Source of the DNA: Larix kaempferi | Taxonomy: Eukaryota; Streptophyta; Pinopsida; Pinales; Pinaceae | DNA: 64,000 nucleotides | Reading direction: 5' to 3' | Assembly (NCBI GenBank): GCA_027924585.1 | Contig: BSBM01000047.1 | Span: 24,558,501 to 24,622,500 of the forward strand | Part shown: in pieces, positions 24,001 through 36,529 of the stretch | Numbering within the stretch: position 1 is the first letter of the stretch | How the letters are laid out: each line of letters opens with the position of its first letter | Program-made: the position numbers and the translations under genes | Notes under the pieces: model-generated | What the model saw: the letters and a program-made list of their open reading frames with translations, nothing else | What the model was told of the DNA's origin: nothing | Database searches by the model: none

Positions 24001-25486
24001 TCTCAAATTGATCGGGTTTGCATAGATCATCATCATCAAGGCACCTACAAGGTTACCCAGGTAAGATCCACAGGTTTGTTTCTCTTATCTTTATCCAATC
24101 CATTGACATAGCTCATAAATTGATAAAACCCTTATTTCTTCAAACCCTCATTTTTACATTTTTTCAGATCTACTAAGATCTAGTGGCTTCTTGAGTAAGA
24201 TATTGAAAACCCACCTCTATAGTATCCACTGCATCCCGGATCTATAGTTTGGTGAGGATTGGCCTCCATTTGACCCTCTTCCCAAGGCATTTAGTCTCTC
24301 CAAGCAAGGGCGCACTTCCTAGTTTGGTGGGTTGACCTAGATCTAGTATGTGGGTAGTTGAGATCCCGCTTGATTCATGATCTACACATCCAGTAACCTA
24401 CCCCCAAATTGTCATTTTTCTGATTTCTACCTTGTGGGCCCTATTCCACATTTTAAAGGATTTAATCCCCATTTTGGACCACTTGGTATCTTCAAACTCA
24501 GATCTAGTAAGATCTAGCCATTGGATTGCCTTGAAATTGTAGATCCATACTCTCACTTGCTTAAACCACTTGGATCTAAAGTTTGGATGCCATTAGACTT
24601 TCCTTGACCCCACTTATCCCACTTTTTAGCCTCCTTGGGTAAAATCACACCACCTTGGAGAAGTGAGTTGGCCCACTTCTAGGACATGGGTACATGAGAT
24701 TTCAGTGGATCTGGAACGGGAGTAATTCAAAACCTAGGTCTAGTAGGTCACCTTGTCAAATCTTGCCTTGGCGATAGCATTCCTTGTTTTAAGGGATTGT
24801 GGTCCACTTAGGTCAAACCTAGATCTAGACCTATTCATCCATCAAGACTTTAATTGCCCACTTGTCTCATGCAATAGGAGTCCTTAAACACAAGTTAACT
24901 TTACTTTGACTCCATTATCCCAATTCCCAAGGCACTGATCTCTCTCCAAGTCAATTCGACTTTCCTAGATTGTTGGATTAACTTGTGGTTTGACCCTTGA
25001 TTGATGAGCTAAACCCTTTGATGCCATCATACTTCATGATCAAGCTTGTCACTTGTACTAGTTAGCCCCAATTCAACCCCTAAACTACCTTGCATTGGAC
25101 ACGGTTCCCAAGGCAATGGATTTTCTCACATTGAACTAGTACTTTAATCCTGGATCCTATTTCACAAATCACAAGTCACTTTCACATCAATAATGAACCA
25201 AAGCTATACTCATTGAACCTCTCACTTTTCTTGTGACTTCATCCTAAGGTCTAGGATAAACCATACACCTGACTTCACTTAGAATTAACTTGATTTGGTG
25301 TCTTGGTTTTGATCTCTCTTGTCGGGAGTAGATCGGGTCTCCCCCTTTGTTGTCTGGGCTAGATAACATAAAGTGAAGGTTGCCTCGATTTACGTGACAA
25401 CCATCTATTGGAGGTCGAGGTGATCATGGTTGCACCTTTTGAGTTGCCCTTCCCTATTGTCATCCATGAGTGGATACATCCATAGG
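21018..25486 (+). mobile_element. Family-1 3' LTR (copy C), 3' end deleted
   Basis: Matches copy B over its whole length apart from small differences, an 84 bp block (21079-21162) missing from B, and loss of the last ~25 bp. It begins TGTTATCAC at 21018. At about 25486 the sequence changes to a different LTR type in mid-LTR, so the true 3' end and the target duplication are gone. TATA-like box at 23555-23562. Confidence 0.9.
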
Positions 25487-28435
25487 TCCAACCACTTTTT
25501 ATTACCATACTACCCCATCTCCAGACATGTTGGTGCAGTCATGTTTGTGTGTGGGACATTAGGTAGAGAGCTCCAGGAATTTTGATGATTTTTCGGTGAA
25601 ATAAAAATGGGATAAAAAGGTCATTGAGGAAATCGATTTGGGAAATTGAGGCAAGGTTTTGGCATGAGGTTTGTTCAGAGGTCATTTGTGATGCATCCCA
25701 CTCCTTCCAGATCAGCTTGTAGCATTCATTGGGGTCCACACACTCTCTGGGTTGTTATTTGATGTATTATTCTATCATGGAGGGGGGCCACGATTTGGTC
25801 ATTTAGTCACTTTGACATGTTATTGAGTCATATCTTATATCATTGTGCCATGGGGTGATGCTAGTGAAGGACATCAATACCTCCTAGCCCCACCATGTGC
25901 TCCTACACTTGTCCTAGTCATCTTTTAGGTGGTGCGACCCGGAGTTGAAAAACTCGGCGAAAAATCGCGACTTTTTGAAAAAGTCGCGCATCTTTCCCTT
26001 TGCCGAAAAATCGGCCAGTAAAAATCGTGCTTTTTTAAAAACTCGGCAAGTCACAACTTTTTGGAAAAAATCGTTGAGGATTTTTCACAGATTTAAAAGA
26101 GTTAGGTTTTTTTTTAAATTTAATGAGTTTTGTACAAGAGACATTGATGTCAACAATACTAAATGGTAATGTTAAATTCTTAAAGTAAAAGTCACGTTCT
26201 CTTTATCTTTCATTTTCCATCCTTTTACTTAAATTTTTAACATTACCATTAATTTTTTCAGGATGTTTGAGAGTGGTTCCAACCTCATCGGACTTCATAT
26301 GCAAAAAGTAGAATTTTAGATCCCATTCAGAATTCAACAGACTTAATGGTTTTCAGGATTTCAGGATTCCAATGTTTCCAGTGGATTCTATCATGTATGT
26401 GGGTAAGAGATTGGAATTTAATGAAGCAAATCAAATCTCTATGTACCTTGATGTTGGTGGTGTCAATGCCTGATTGTTGAAGTTGATTGAATTCCTCTGT
26501 CATGACCTTAATAAAAAATGTACCCTTCAGTCAAGCAAAATCACTTATTAAGCATGGGAAGCTCTTTCTACCTTATTTTAACGCTTGGATTAAGAAGTTT
26601 CATCAAAATTGTAGGGTGTTAATTGATGTCCTTGGAGGATCAACTTCGAGATTGGAGGTAGAGGCAAGGTTTAGAGCCTAGAGGTGGGGGAACATGGTGC
26701 TATTGATGAATGTGATCTCAACATAGAAAATGATTTTGATGATTATGTTTTTTCAATTTTGATTTTGATATGTATTGCACTTGGTGCCATTTTGATAATA
26801 TTTTGTCTCTAATGGTTTGGAATCTTTAATATATATATTTTTCATTAAAATTGTAAAATTTTATGTATTTTTTAGCAGTCTGATTCATTGAAATCAAACT
26901 GCTCCGAGTTATTTGCATCCACTACATCTATATACTAGCGTTTTCTCCATATTTATGTTCCAATGTGTTTATCTGATCTTATTGTTGCGTTATATGTTTA
27001 AAATTCTGGAAAAAAAAATGAATGTATTTTGTATTTTTTAATGTTTGCCGATTTTTCCCGATTTCTTCGCCGATGTTGCCGAGAAGTTGTATTCGGGACC
27101 CTTGCCGACTTTTTGCTGATGCCGACTTTTTCAACATTGGTGTGACCCCCCTAGGGCCTCTCTAGTGAGTGCACACCCACTCTTAGTGAGTTGATCCATG
27201 TATTATTGTTTCAGCACATCATAGCCGTTGATTATATTGTATCTATATTTTGATCTCCACCACTCGTTCAGAAAGTGGTTAGGTTTTTGGTCTCTCTCAT
27301 TCCTATTTAAGGAATAGACCCCCTCATTGTAAAGGCACCTTTGGGCTCTTGAACACTTGGAATCAAAAATTATTTTTGCAGATCTACTTCTCTGGCTTTG
27401 ATGGATGCTCTTGCAAGTTGAATATGCAATCTTTTCTTTGTGTTATCATTGTGGATCTAACTTGTTCAAACGTTTTCTCTGCAGGGAGGTCGTGTGGTAG
27501 AAGAGGAGGGCGAATCGAAAAGGGTGTTATTGTGGGGAAACACCATATCTCTCTCTTGGATCAACCTTTGTCTCAGGGAGTATCATTATTGTACCTTCGT
27601 GACATATTTGATGCTACTTGTTTCATCTTTTCTTTCGTATAGTCATTTTCATGCTTGATTTATTCTCATTATAGATCATTTTTGGTAAGGAAGGGCGCAC
27701 TAGTCTCTCTGGAGGGATAGCGATTCTACTTGGGGAAGCTGGATCTCACTCTTGATTACCTCACTTGGGGAAGATTATCAATTTGCAAGGTGGCCGCAAG
27801 CTTTTGAGGTAAGATCTATAAGGTACGTATTGGTTTTCATGCTTTTTACCCATTGGTCACTTGAAACCCTCATTGATTAAAACCTTGTTTTCTCAGATCT
27901 GATAGATTTGGTGATTATCCGGGCTTAATAATTAAAACCCACCTCATAAATAATTAACAAACCTTGGAGACCAAATTTGGTGGGAATCCGACTCCATTTA
28001 CCCCTAGATCTAAGGTATTGGACCTCTCCAAGGGAGGTCGCACTTGTGGGCTAGTGGGATTTTTCCAGATCTATCATCTGGGTGTTGTTAGTTTGTCATC
28101 AAAACTCCATTTCTACAGCTTAGCCACCCTCCTAGTGCCATTCCTCATTAAATTTTACCTTGTGGGCACCATTTCACTCATTTTCCATAATTCAAGGGTG
28201 GGCCCCACTTGGGTCTTTTTTATTGGCATTAGATCTATCTAGATCTATTCATCTAAACTCATGAGTGGCATATTTAATGTATCGTTGAGCATTTGTCCTT
28301 TCTATAAGCCTCCTCAAATAAGCTCTAACTCCATTGTCCACTTATATTCCCTAGATCTAGATCCAATTACTCTTGATCTATCTCTCCTTTCACTTTCACA
28401 TTTCCCTAGAAGGTCTAGAGTAGGTTTGCTATGAG
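25487..28435 (+). mobile_element. Family-3 LTR fragment, interrupted by a hAT element
   Basis: Starts in mid-LTR. It aligns in order with family-1 LTR sequence from the CCACTTGTTTTT region on (for example CATTGAGGAAATCGATTTGG at 25622-25641, the TATTTAA box at 27304, GGTGGTGCGACC and the AGATCTA-rich part), but with much divergence. The stretch 25940-27139 is a hAT insertion. No gene. Its right limit against the LINE at 28436 is approximate. Confidence 0.65.
25940..27139. mobile_element. Non-autonomous hAT element with 8 bp target duplication
   Basis: Flanked by GTGCGACC (25932-25939) and GTGTGACC (27140-27147), an 8 bp duplication with one C/T change, which is the hAT size. The right end is CAACATTG, the complement of CAATGTTG seen at the start of the other hAT copies. 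Inner ends share GTTGAAAAA followed by C/G and TCGGC. Both ends carry several TCGGC/GCCGA motifs. No transposase domain was recognised in its 1200 bp; a 64-codon frame at 26487-26681 could be a relic. Confidence 0.72.
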
Positions 28436-29412
28436 GCCATTTCAGTTTCAAATGTGGCCATTCCAAGGAAATGGTGGTTTAAAAAACTGTGGAAACTATC
28501 CATGCCATTGAAGGTCAAATGCTTCATCTAGCTCAGCCTGGAAAACATAATTATGACTTGGGATAACTTGGTAAAAAGAGGCTTTGAAGGTCCAAACATA
28601 TGTGTTATGTGAAAGGAAGAGTCTGAGACTGTTAAACACTTGTTTGTGGATTGTATTTTTTCAAGAGTTGTCTGGGCAAAGGTGGTATCAGAACTTAATA
28701 TTTATGATACTTGGTCCTAGGCAAATTTTGAAGAAAATTTGGAGAATTGGATTCTTCAGGTTCTACTTCATAAGGAACTTCCATTTTTTTTTGGGGGGGG
28801 GTCTTATGGAAAATGAGGACCCTTTGGATCTTTGCAGGGTTTGTCAACAAATATAGTTCATTTGTGTTAATATTTTGGGCCTTTATAGAGATTTCCACAT
28901 AAAACAGGGCATGCCAGAGTTGAGGACCATGATTGAGCCAAACTTCCTGACTGATGTTATCTTTGGGTTCTTTGATGGTGCTACTTCAGCTGGGTAGTGT
29001 GGGGCTGGAATGGTTATCATAGTTTCTAAGAGAAAGATATTTTATCTATGGATGGGGTGTGGTGTCGGAACCAATTCTCAAGTTGTGTTACTTGCATTAC
29101 GGGGTCTTCTCTTCTTTGCTCATTGGAGGGGTTTGGCTATTAGGCAAGTCTATGGAGACTCCAAGGCAATGGTTGATTGGGCAGGTAATAGGGCTCTCCT
29201 CCCAGTGGCTATTCTGTAACAATGGAGCGCGAGGATTCAAATCCTAAAAGCTGTTTTTCTTAGTCTGGCAGTAACACACATCTACAGGAATAACAATGTG
29301 GAGGTAGACTTTCTATCCAAAACAATTGTTAGTAATCCCGAGGGGGTACCTTTTTATGAAGAAACTGATGATTTCATCCTTGTTAATGAAGGATCTGTGA
29401 AGGCATACTGAG
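28436..29412 (+). pseudogene. L1-type LINE: RT zinc-binding domain and plant RNase H, decayed
   Basis: Conceptual translation in shifting frames shows the zf-RVT region (KVKCFI, TWDNLVKRGFEGPNIC, EESETVKHLFVDC, VWAKVVSELN; about 28510-28710). A plant-type RNase H follows (FFDGATSAG, CGAGMVII, RQVYGDSKAMVDWAG, HIYRNNNVEVDFLSK; about 28970-29330), ending at a TGA near 29410. This order is that of the C-terminal half of plant L1 elements carrying an RNase H. Everything before the zinc-binding domain is missing, as expected for 5' truncation during target-primed insertion. Several stops and frameshifts make it non-functional. Confidence 0.82.
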
Positions 29413-30379
29413 GACTCAAATCTTTGTTTTCATTTTTTTTGTATATTTTGTCTAGCGGTTGAGCCCACTGTCATTAGAGGAAATTTGAGGTCTAAAATGG
29501 GCCTTATAAGAAAATGAGCCATCATATAAGAAAACGAGCCAACCATAATTGCTTAATGAGTTGGAATTCAAGAACCAATAGAATTTCAATAAAATGAGTC
29601 AACCATAATGGTTGACTTGAGATATTTGTTATAAAAAACTACTTTTTTGTTTGTATTTTCAACATATCTCCCTTTGTTTTTACTCAAATTTCGAGCGGGG
29701 CGTTGGATGCAAAATTAAATTCCACATCCAACGAGTATCTGCATTGCATATTTTTAACGGGCCCCGCTACCCCAAAAACAAGAAATACCTGAAAAAACGT
29801 GATGATGACAAAAATACTTGAAAAAACGTCATCATCATCACGTTTTTTCAGGTATTTTTGTCATCAACACGTTTTTTAAGGTATTTCTTGTTTTTGGGGT
29901 AGTGGGGCCCGTCAAAAGTATGCAGTGTGGGTACTCGTTGGATTAATTCTGCATCCAACGAGTGCTCTCACTCGAAATTTGAGAAAAAAAAAAACAGGGA
30001 GATATGTTGAAAATACGAACAAAAAATGAAGTTTTTTTTTTCTTCCTCCAAAATTAATAAATATTATTTTATTAATTTAACTATTATTTTAATTATTGTT
30101 TTATTATTTTCCTTAGGAGGCCCATTTTAGACCTCAAATTTCCTCTAATGATTATTTTGAAATAGTGAGTCCTTATGCTTTCTAATGGTTTTGTTGGTAC
30201 TTAGATTCTGTGGCGTGGATTCTATAGTCCAATTTATGACTCTGTGACTTTTAGAGAATTTTTGTAAACTTGATGATGCTTTCAGCATTAGTGGAGGCCT
30301 TTCCTTTTTGTAATGACTGTTGCAACTTTGGTTCAACCTTTGAATGGCAAGTTACAGTTTTTTTCTATTGAAAAAAAAA
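29413..30379 (+). mobile_element. L1 3' untranslated region with A tail
   Basis: Follows the LINE stop codon and ends in a run of nine A (30371-30379). It is split by the foldback element at 29471-30151. A 6 bp TATGAG occurs just after the tail and just before the presumed 5' end at about 28436, a weak candidate target duplication. Confidence 0.55.
29471..30151. mobile_element. Foldback (hairpin) TIR element, 681 bp
   Basis: The terminal inverted repeats are perfect over 34 bp (29471-29504 and 30118-30151, beginning TCATTAGAGGAAATTTGAGG). Inside is a second, longer palindrome with arms of roughly 200 bp centred near 29835; it includes CCCCAAAAACAAGAAATACC and its mirror, and CATCCAACGAGT-like blocks on both arms. 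No open frame encoding a transposase. No clear target duplication could be read, so the superfamily is undecided. Confidence 0.8.
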
Positions 30380-30702
30380 GTATGAGTGAGGATAGACATG
30401 TGAAGAGACAATCACTTCTAAAATCCTATTCTATATTTTTTTTTGGAGAAATGATTTGTATTAATTGTGTATATTTAGACATTGGCTATTTGTAGCTATT
30501 ATTTGTCTTTAGTGGATATTGTATTTTACCAATAGCAACGGATATCAAATGGGGGTTTAAAATGCAATTTTTGGTGTCAAGGGAGGTTTGTGGTTGGGCA
30601 TTATGTATTTCCTCAATATATTATCGTGGCATGTAAGATGCATCACCACTTTCTCCTAGAATATGAGTAAGTTGCATTGCATTTTAGTTGTAATTGTGGG
30701 TG
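30380..30702. other. Unassigned sequence between LINE and solo LTR
   Basis: About 320 bp of AT-rich sequence with a T run at 30437-30445. No coding or repeat signature recognised. Its last five bases, GGGTG, are the target duplication of the following LTR. Confidence 0.4.
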
Positions 30703-33700
30703 TGTTATCACATTTTATGTCGGCAGCAGCTTCCATACTGCAGACTGTGCGACCGAGGACCGCACAGTACCTTTTTTTCCAGATCAGAGATCAGTTGCCT
30801 TCAGATGAGGCATTTTTGTTCAGATTGCCCCTAGAAGACATGTTAGAGGGGACAGACAGTTGGACTTACCATCTACCACAAGGTTACCTTTCCTTGCCAG
30901 GCTTTGACACAAGCCCATTTGAGACAGTTGCCTAGTCTTGTTCTGAGCGAGATTATCACAGTACAATGTTGGTTTATTATGTGCCCGGATTCAGCAGAGA
31001 TCCAGCTCAGATACAAGTTCAGTAGCAGCAGGTAAATGGTGCAGCAGGTATTGCATATGTTGATTATTGCTCATGTTGTAGATTAGACTTCCTTATACTT
31101 GTTAGTACACTAACTTTGCATGATATGATATATTTGGTGATCTTGCTATGATATGATGTGTTTAGGCCCTTGGTGATGTCAGTCCACCCCTCCGGTTAGA
31201 CTTGTGTATATGCACGCTGAGTCATGTCCTATATACTTGGCCTAGACTTGATCACTTAGCCCCCTCAGTAGCTGAATTTAGCACCATTATCACTTTCTCC
31301 ACCCATCCGACTCATTCATGACACTTCTTCCCCGACTTGGATTCTGATTTGTGATCCCGAGGACCCCTTTCCCCATTGATCTCTGAGTTTTCCATGACTC
31401 CCTGTTTATTGTGCCTCGGCTCCTTAGTGTGTGAGATACACGGTTAGACCTGGGATTTGCTCCTGTCGGTTGCCCCCGATGTTGCAATGCAGTTAGGATT
31501 GTGTAGCCTCACCAGGTGTTCCCCTGGTCATCGAAGCATGTATCACTCACCCCCATTACCTTTGCAGTATGAACACCATGTTTATATCTTTTGAGATATG
31601 TATGTAGCCCAAGAGGGCCTTGAAGAAATGAAATGTAAATCAGGCTAAAAAAGCCTTTGTATTGTAAATGTAAAATCTAGCCAAAAAAGGGCTAAGTATG
31701 AAACTCATTGTAAAATCCGTGCAATGTGTTTATGAACACACATGGATTTTGGTCAGCTATACATGTCAGCATTTGTAGTGGTTATTCCTCACCTAGTCCT
31801 GCAGGACAAGGAGGTGAGAAGGAGCAAGGGACAAGCTCAAGATTGCTCCCTAGAGTCTCAAGTTATGGTTTGCCGAACACCCAGTTTGGCGGCTCTAGAA
31901 AAGAACCTCACGGAGTCTTCAGATACGGATGTGAGTTGTGGGATATTTGTTAGATGACTAGTGGTGGTTTCTCTGTACTATACCCATTTATGAGGCACTG
32001 CCCTTCCCCTTGTTCTGTCATGGCATACTTACCTCGGTGGACCCCGCTTTCCCGAGATGTCTAATGGTCACATGATATTTATCCTCGTATTTCCATATAT
32101 TTTACCTTGTTGTCCACATCACCTAGAGTCACCAAGGTGGTCAATTCTATGGAGATGTATAGCATCCTAATCTTTTGGAGGTGGTGGGCCCACTTCACTA
32201 GGGCCTTGTACTATTTTGAGATTTAATATATTTTTGATCACCATGCTATCATTTATTGCTTAGTAATGTACTAACTTGTTTAATTGAGCCTTGTCACTTC
32301 ATGCTTGCATACAGGTTTCAGCTAGCACTATAGTTGACCAGATTTGACTTGGTCAAACTGGGTTGACTAGGCCAAAAATGGGCCTGAAAAAATGTTGCAA
32401 TCGGAATTTTGATTTCGATCATTTATTATCTACAGGGGTCCCATATGAGCATGCAACTGACGGAATTGCAAAACATTGAACCATTTGAGAGATTTTTAAT
32501 TATTATTGGTCAACTTTGACCTGTTTTAATTAAAAATCATGGATTTGGGGCAAATAATGCCAAAGTAATTGATCGGGGTTGTTCGTGTGGTCATCCCTAC
32601 TACTTTTGGGGTCTAGGATCACATTGCAGCAGACAGTTCGGCAATCCGGGCAATAAATGTGGGTCAAAAGCCCAATTTTCATCTTCAACCATATAAACCA
32701 GCAGAAAATACATGGAAATCAGAATTTGACTAAGGCAACTATAGGTAAATGGCAAAATTAAAGGTTGGCATTGGTAAAGGTAATTGCTAAGGTATTTTTG
32801 GTAATGTCTGAGGTAATATTTGGGCACTACGGGCCCCTCCATATGACAGCTCACCACTTGAGTTTGATTTTGCCCATAGGGGCATTTTTCTCCTTAATGG
32901 GGAATTCGATTTTCTTGTTTTTGATGGTGGGACCCTTCTTGTATGTGGTTGGGGGGATAAAACTCCATATAGACACCCCCCAACCTCTCTTGTATTGATG
33001 TATGGCCCACACTGGGCCCCTCTCTCTCCATAGTGCGCTTCTCCTTGGAGCAATTCGCACCCCCCTCTAGGGATGCATCTCCACCATTCGATTTTGTGGA
33101 TGGGGAGATGATCTCAACCCTCCGTTTTGGGGGGAAACTTATCTTGAGAGTGAGCCATCTCTATAAGAGAATGGAATCACCTCCATTGTATCTCTCTTGG
33201 CATTTTTTAGAGTTGGAATAGAAGAGAAACATTGCTGCTCTACTTGGCTCTTGTGTGATAGCTTCTTGATATTGTAGATTGCCATACTATCTTGATGCAC
33301 TAGTTGTAGCTTGTGTTTGTTTCCAGCACTATATTTCTCACCATTGTTTGCAGCAAGCAAAGTCTTGGAGGAGGGCACACCATTTGGCTGCCACTGTTGC
33401 TCCACTCTCTGGATCGGTATCACAAGGGAAGTGTTTTTGCTATTTCAGCCAAGCATTTTTCCTCATTCTTATTTGTATTGCTATAGATTTACTTGTTTGT
33501 CAACACTAATTTGATTTTCTTGTCCATTGGTGTTTGCAGGCAATGAGGACGAGTTGGTGGGGAGAGAGCAAATCGATTTCAGCTGGGACATCTTCAACTG
33601 CTGCTATTTGATCTTCGGGATGTACAAACCTCTTCAAAATCAGAATTATCAGCTAGTTCCAAGTAGGTGTTACTTCTTCTTCTCTTGCATTTCAATTTAT

Positions 33701-34637
33701 GAATCTTGTTTAAGAGAGAAAACCCATATAAAATCTCTAAAAATTAAAATCTACAAAATCCACCGTTAGAATTAGTTTATTTTGAAAACCCACAAATGAT
33801 TTATGCTTAAAAGCCTACATCCTAAATTTCATTTGATTTGGACACCATTTGCCCACCAAATCAGCACTAGTCTACCTGGCTTTTTCTGTTTCAGCTTGTT
33901 TGGGTCAGTTTGGGGTTATGGGTACTTGATATTTGGTTTCAGAACGTCATTTTGCATTCGGATATCAAGTTTCATTGGCTAGAAGTGAATATAAACGTCT
34001 TTTTTTTCTATGCCCTAGGTCCATTTTTCCACCTTTTGACTCATTCCCCTAGGGTGCTTTCACCTCGCTTCTTGCTGGTATGTTTTATGTGCTTTAAATC
34101 AGCCATTTAATAATCTTATAATCACTAGAAGTGTGTTCCAATTGCTAGTCCATCTCTGCTATGTATTGATAAATCATAACGAGCCTCATTTCCCATTGGC
34201 AGGGTCCCCAACCACTCTTCTAGTAATTTTTTGTTTGCTGATTTAATTTCCAGCCTTCTAATCTTTCATAGAATGCATCATTTGTATGTGTAATTAGATC
34301 TGATTTTGTTTCTTCTAGTACATCTTTTTCCATCCAGAGTCTCGATTCCACTAGGCTGGAAGTTTTCTCACACTTAGCCATCCATTCTGTCCCTTACTTC
34401 ATTTATCTTTTGGGTTTGGATGTCTGATTGATTGAGTCTCAACCATCACCGGTTGAGTGGGGTCTCCCCCATGACTTGGCCAAGTGCCTCGTCTAAAGTG
34501 ACAGTAGCCTTGTCCGGTGTGACTTCCGTTCATTTGAGCGGAGGACCTGGCTATTGCTGGTTACACCTTCCTAGTTGTATCCTCTACTGTCCCTATTGGG
34601 ATATCTACCACAAACAACTAGAGATTGTGTGATAACA
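30703..34637 (+). mobile_element. Family-2 solo LTR (copy E) with 5 bp target duplication
   Basis: A 3935 bp LTR from TGTTATCAC to GATAACA, bracketed by GGGTG at 30698-30702 and 34638-34642. There is no internal region beside it, so it is a solo LTR left by recombination between the two LTRs of a full element. It matches copy D (7324-11297, minus) throughout. A TATA-like CTATAAGAG is at 33161-33169. Small open frames inside are not supported as genes. Confidence 0.93.
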
Positions 34638-34642
34638 GGGTG

Positions 34643-36150
34643 TTCTAGGGAGACCAATCCATAGCCACCATTTTTAATACTAGATCGTGTTTCAGATTCT
34701 TAAGGATTGTATTGGACAAATTTTCAAGCCATGCAATGAATATGCACACCCATGTCTACACTGCCACGAGATGCACTCCCATGATTTTCCATCATAGTAT
34801 ATGTTGAAAGGAAGTCTAGAGAGAGAAGAGGCCTCCTATCTTTGGAGTTTTACAATAGACTTACCTTCTACAAATACATTATTTTTTTCATTTTGTATTT
34901 TATGTTATATTGACCAAACTTTTACATGCTACTAAGACTATTCGATATGTGGCCTTCATGCTTAATTTAGTTTTCACTATACAATGTTGTATAAATTCCT
35001 AAAACTATCATAGATTGGGCATGTATGGCATTTATGTTTACTTCCGTGTTTTGTAATAGGTCTAAAGTCATTCCACAAATTGCTAAACTTTGTTTTTGGA
35101 ATAAGTAATGACTTGGTCAAATAAATTGATAGATGTTTATAGCTTTGTTGTAAGGGGGTTGAGTCCAATCTCAAGATGAAATCACTCTGAAATGGGAAAA
35201 CATCGCTTTAATATCTTAACTAACTTGAGAATTGCAAAGATACTCTCTTCTTTTCCAATATGGTCAATTTTCTTCTAAAGTCATGCTTAAGTGCAAAGGT
35301 ATAGAAAGGTTAATTGAAGGAAATACATGATATAGCTTATTTGTGTTTGTTAGTATTTTGGACAAAAGCAAGAGAGCCTTCCATTTAAGAAGTGGGTGAA
35401 CCCCTTTGGTTATGTTTATGTAATATCATTGAGCCAACTTTTATTTGCTACATGTGGGCAATGTTCAACAATTTTGAAGTGCACAGAAGTTGCAATTCAG
35501 TGAATTAATTTGTCCTTTCATGAAATGTGTCAAATCGTGGTTTTACGAGGTCAAAATATATTCTAATTTCTACAAGTCCTTTAATTTGTCCATTCATGAA
35601 ATGTGTCAAATTATGGTTTTACGAGGTCAAAATATATTCTAATTTCTACAAGTCCTTTTTATAATTATGCAGTGGTTGGTGTGCGAATGCTATATGTTGA
35701 TATTACATATTTGAAAGGAAACTCCATTGTATTCTTCATCTATTCTACGTTTTGTATGGCAGTCCCTAACTTATGATTAAAATCTATGAATCAGTAGGTA
35801 GCCTGGGTGGTCTTATGAAATAGAATATATAATATAAGAGCATAGAAAGAAGTCTACACTGGGAAATGTACCTTTACACTCTTCGCCCTACAAGACTGCA
35901 CCCTTGACTTAAGCAATCGTTATCCATTTATTTCAATGTTTTATTTCCATGATATAATAGCTAAACATGTGGTTTTTCATCGTTAGCCAATGCATTATTA
36001 TTATAGTTAGATATTTGATTTTAGGATGTCGTTGAATTAAACATTAATGGTAGTATTTTTTAATAAACTGACAATATATATTTGGATACTGGTGTCAATG
36101 TTTTTCATATTATGTTTGATTGATTATTTACATGTCTCTGTAATTGGCAG
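34643..36150. other. Unassigned AT-rich sequence
   Basis: No transposon or gene signature was recognised apart from the 76 bp tandem duplication at 35505-35656. It may be intron or intergenic. Confidence 0.4.
35505..35656. repeat. Tandem duplication, 2 x 76 bp
   Basis: Two adjoining copies, 35505-35580 and 35581-35656, differing at only a few positions. No function seen. Confidence 0.9.
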
Positions 36151-36290
36151 GTTTGTCCACTGTCATCGGTATCAAATACATTTCTCCAAAACCTTCAATG
36201 CTTAGAAAGAACAACCATGGAACCTTTAAAGTTCAGTCATATGTGGGCAAAAAGCATTCTAGCATTGTGAAATTTGCTGCTTTGCACTGA
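36151..36290 (+). other. Possible terminal exon (unknown protein)
   Basis: A good acceptor (TAATTGGCAG ending at 36150) is followed by about 46 open codons to a TGA at 36288-36290. The peptide is basic and Ser/Lys-rich (for example KPSMLRKNNHGTFKVQSYVG). No homologue recognised and no partner exon identified, so this could be chance. Confidence 0.22.
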
Positions 36291-36529
36291 CCTTTTCTTA
36301 GCTACTTCATTACTTTTTATTCCTAGTGGAGCTTCTTATGCTTTATAGATAATCAATGGAGAAATTTTGTTATGTACTAGCTTTTCTAAATATGAACGGT
36401 TTATATATCGATTTACAATAGAATGAATAAGTTAGTAAAGAATTTACCAACAATGTCGATAATAATCAATCATTGCCCTTGCATCTGCTAACCAAGGGCT
36501 CTACTTTGAAAACACTATTCTATTGCATC

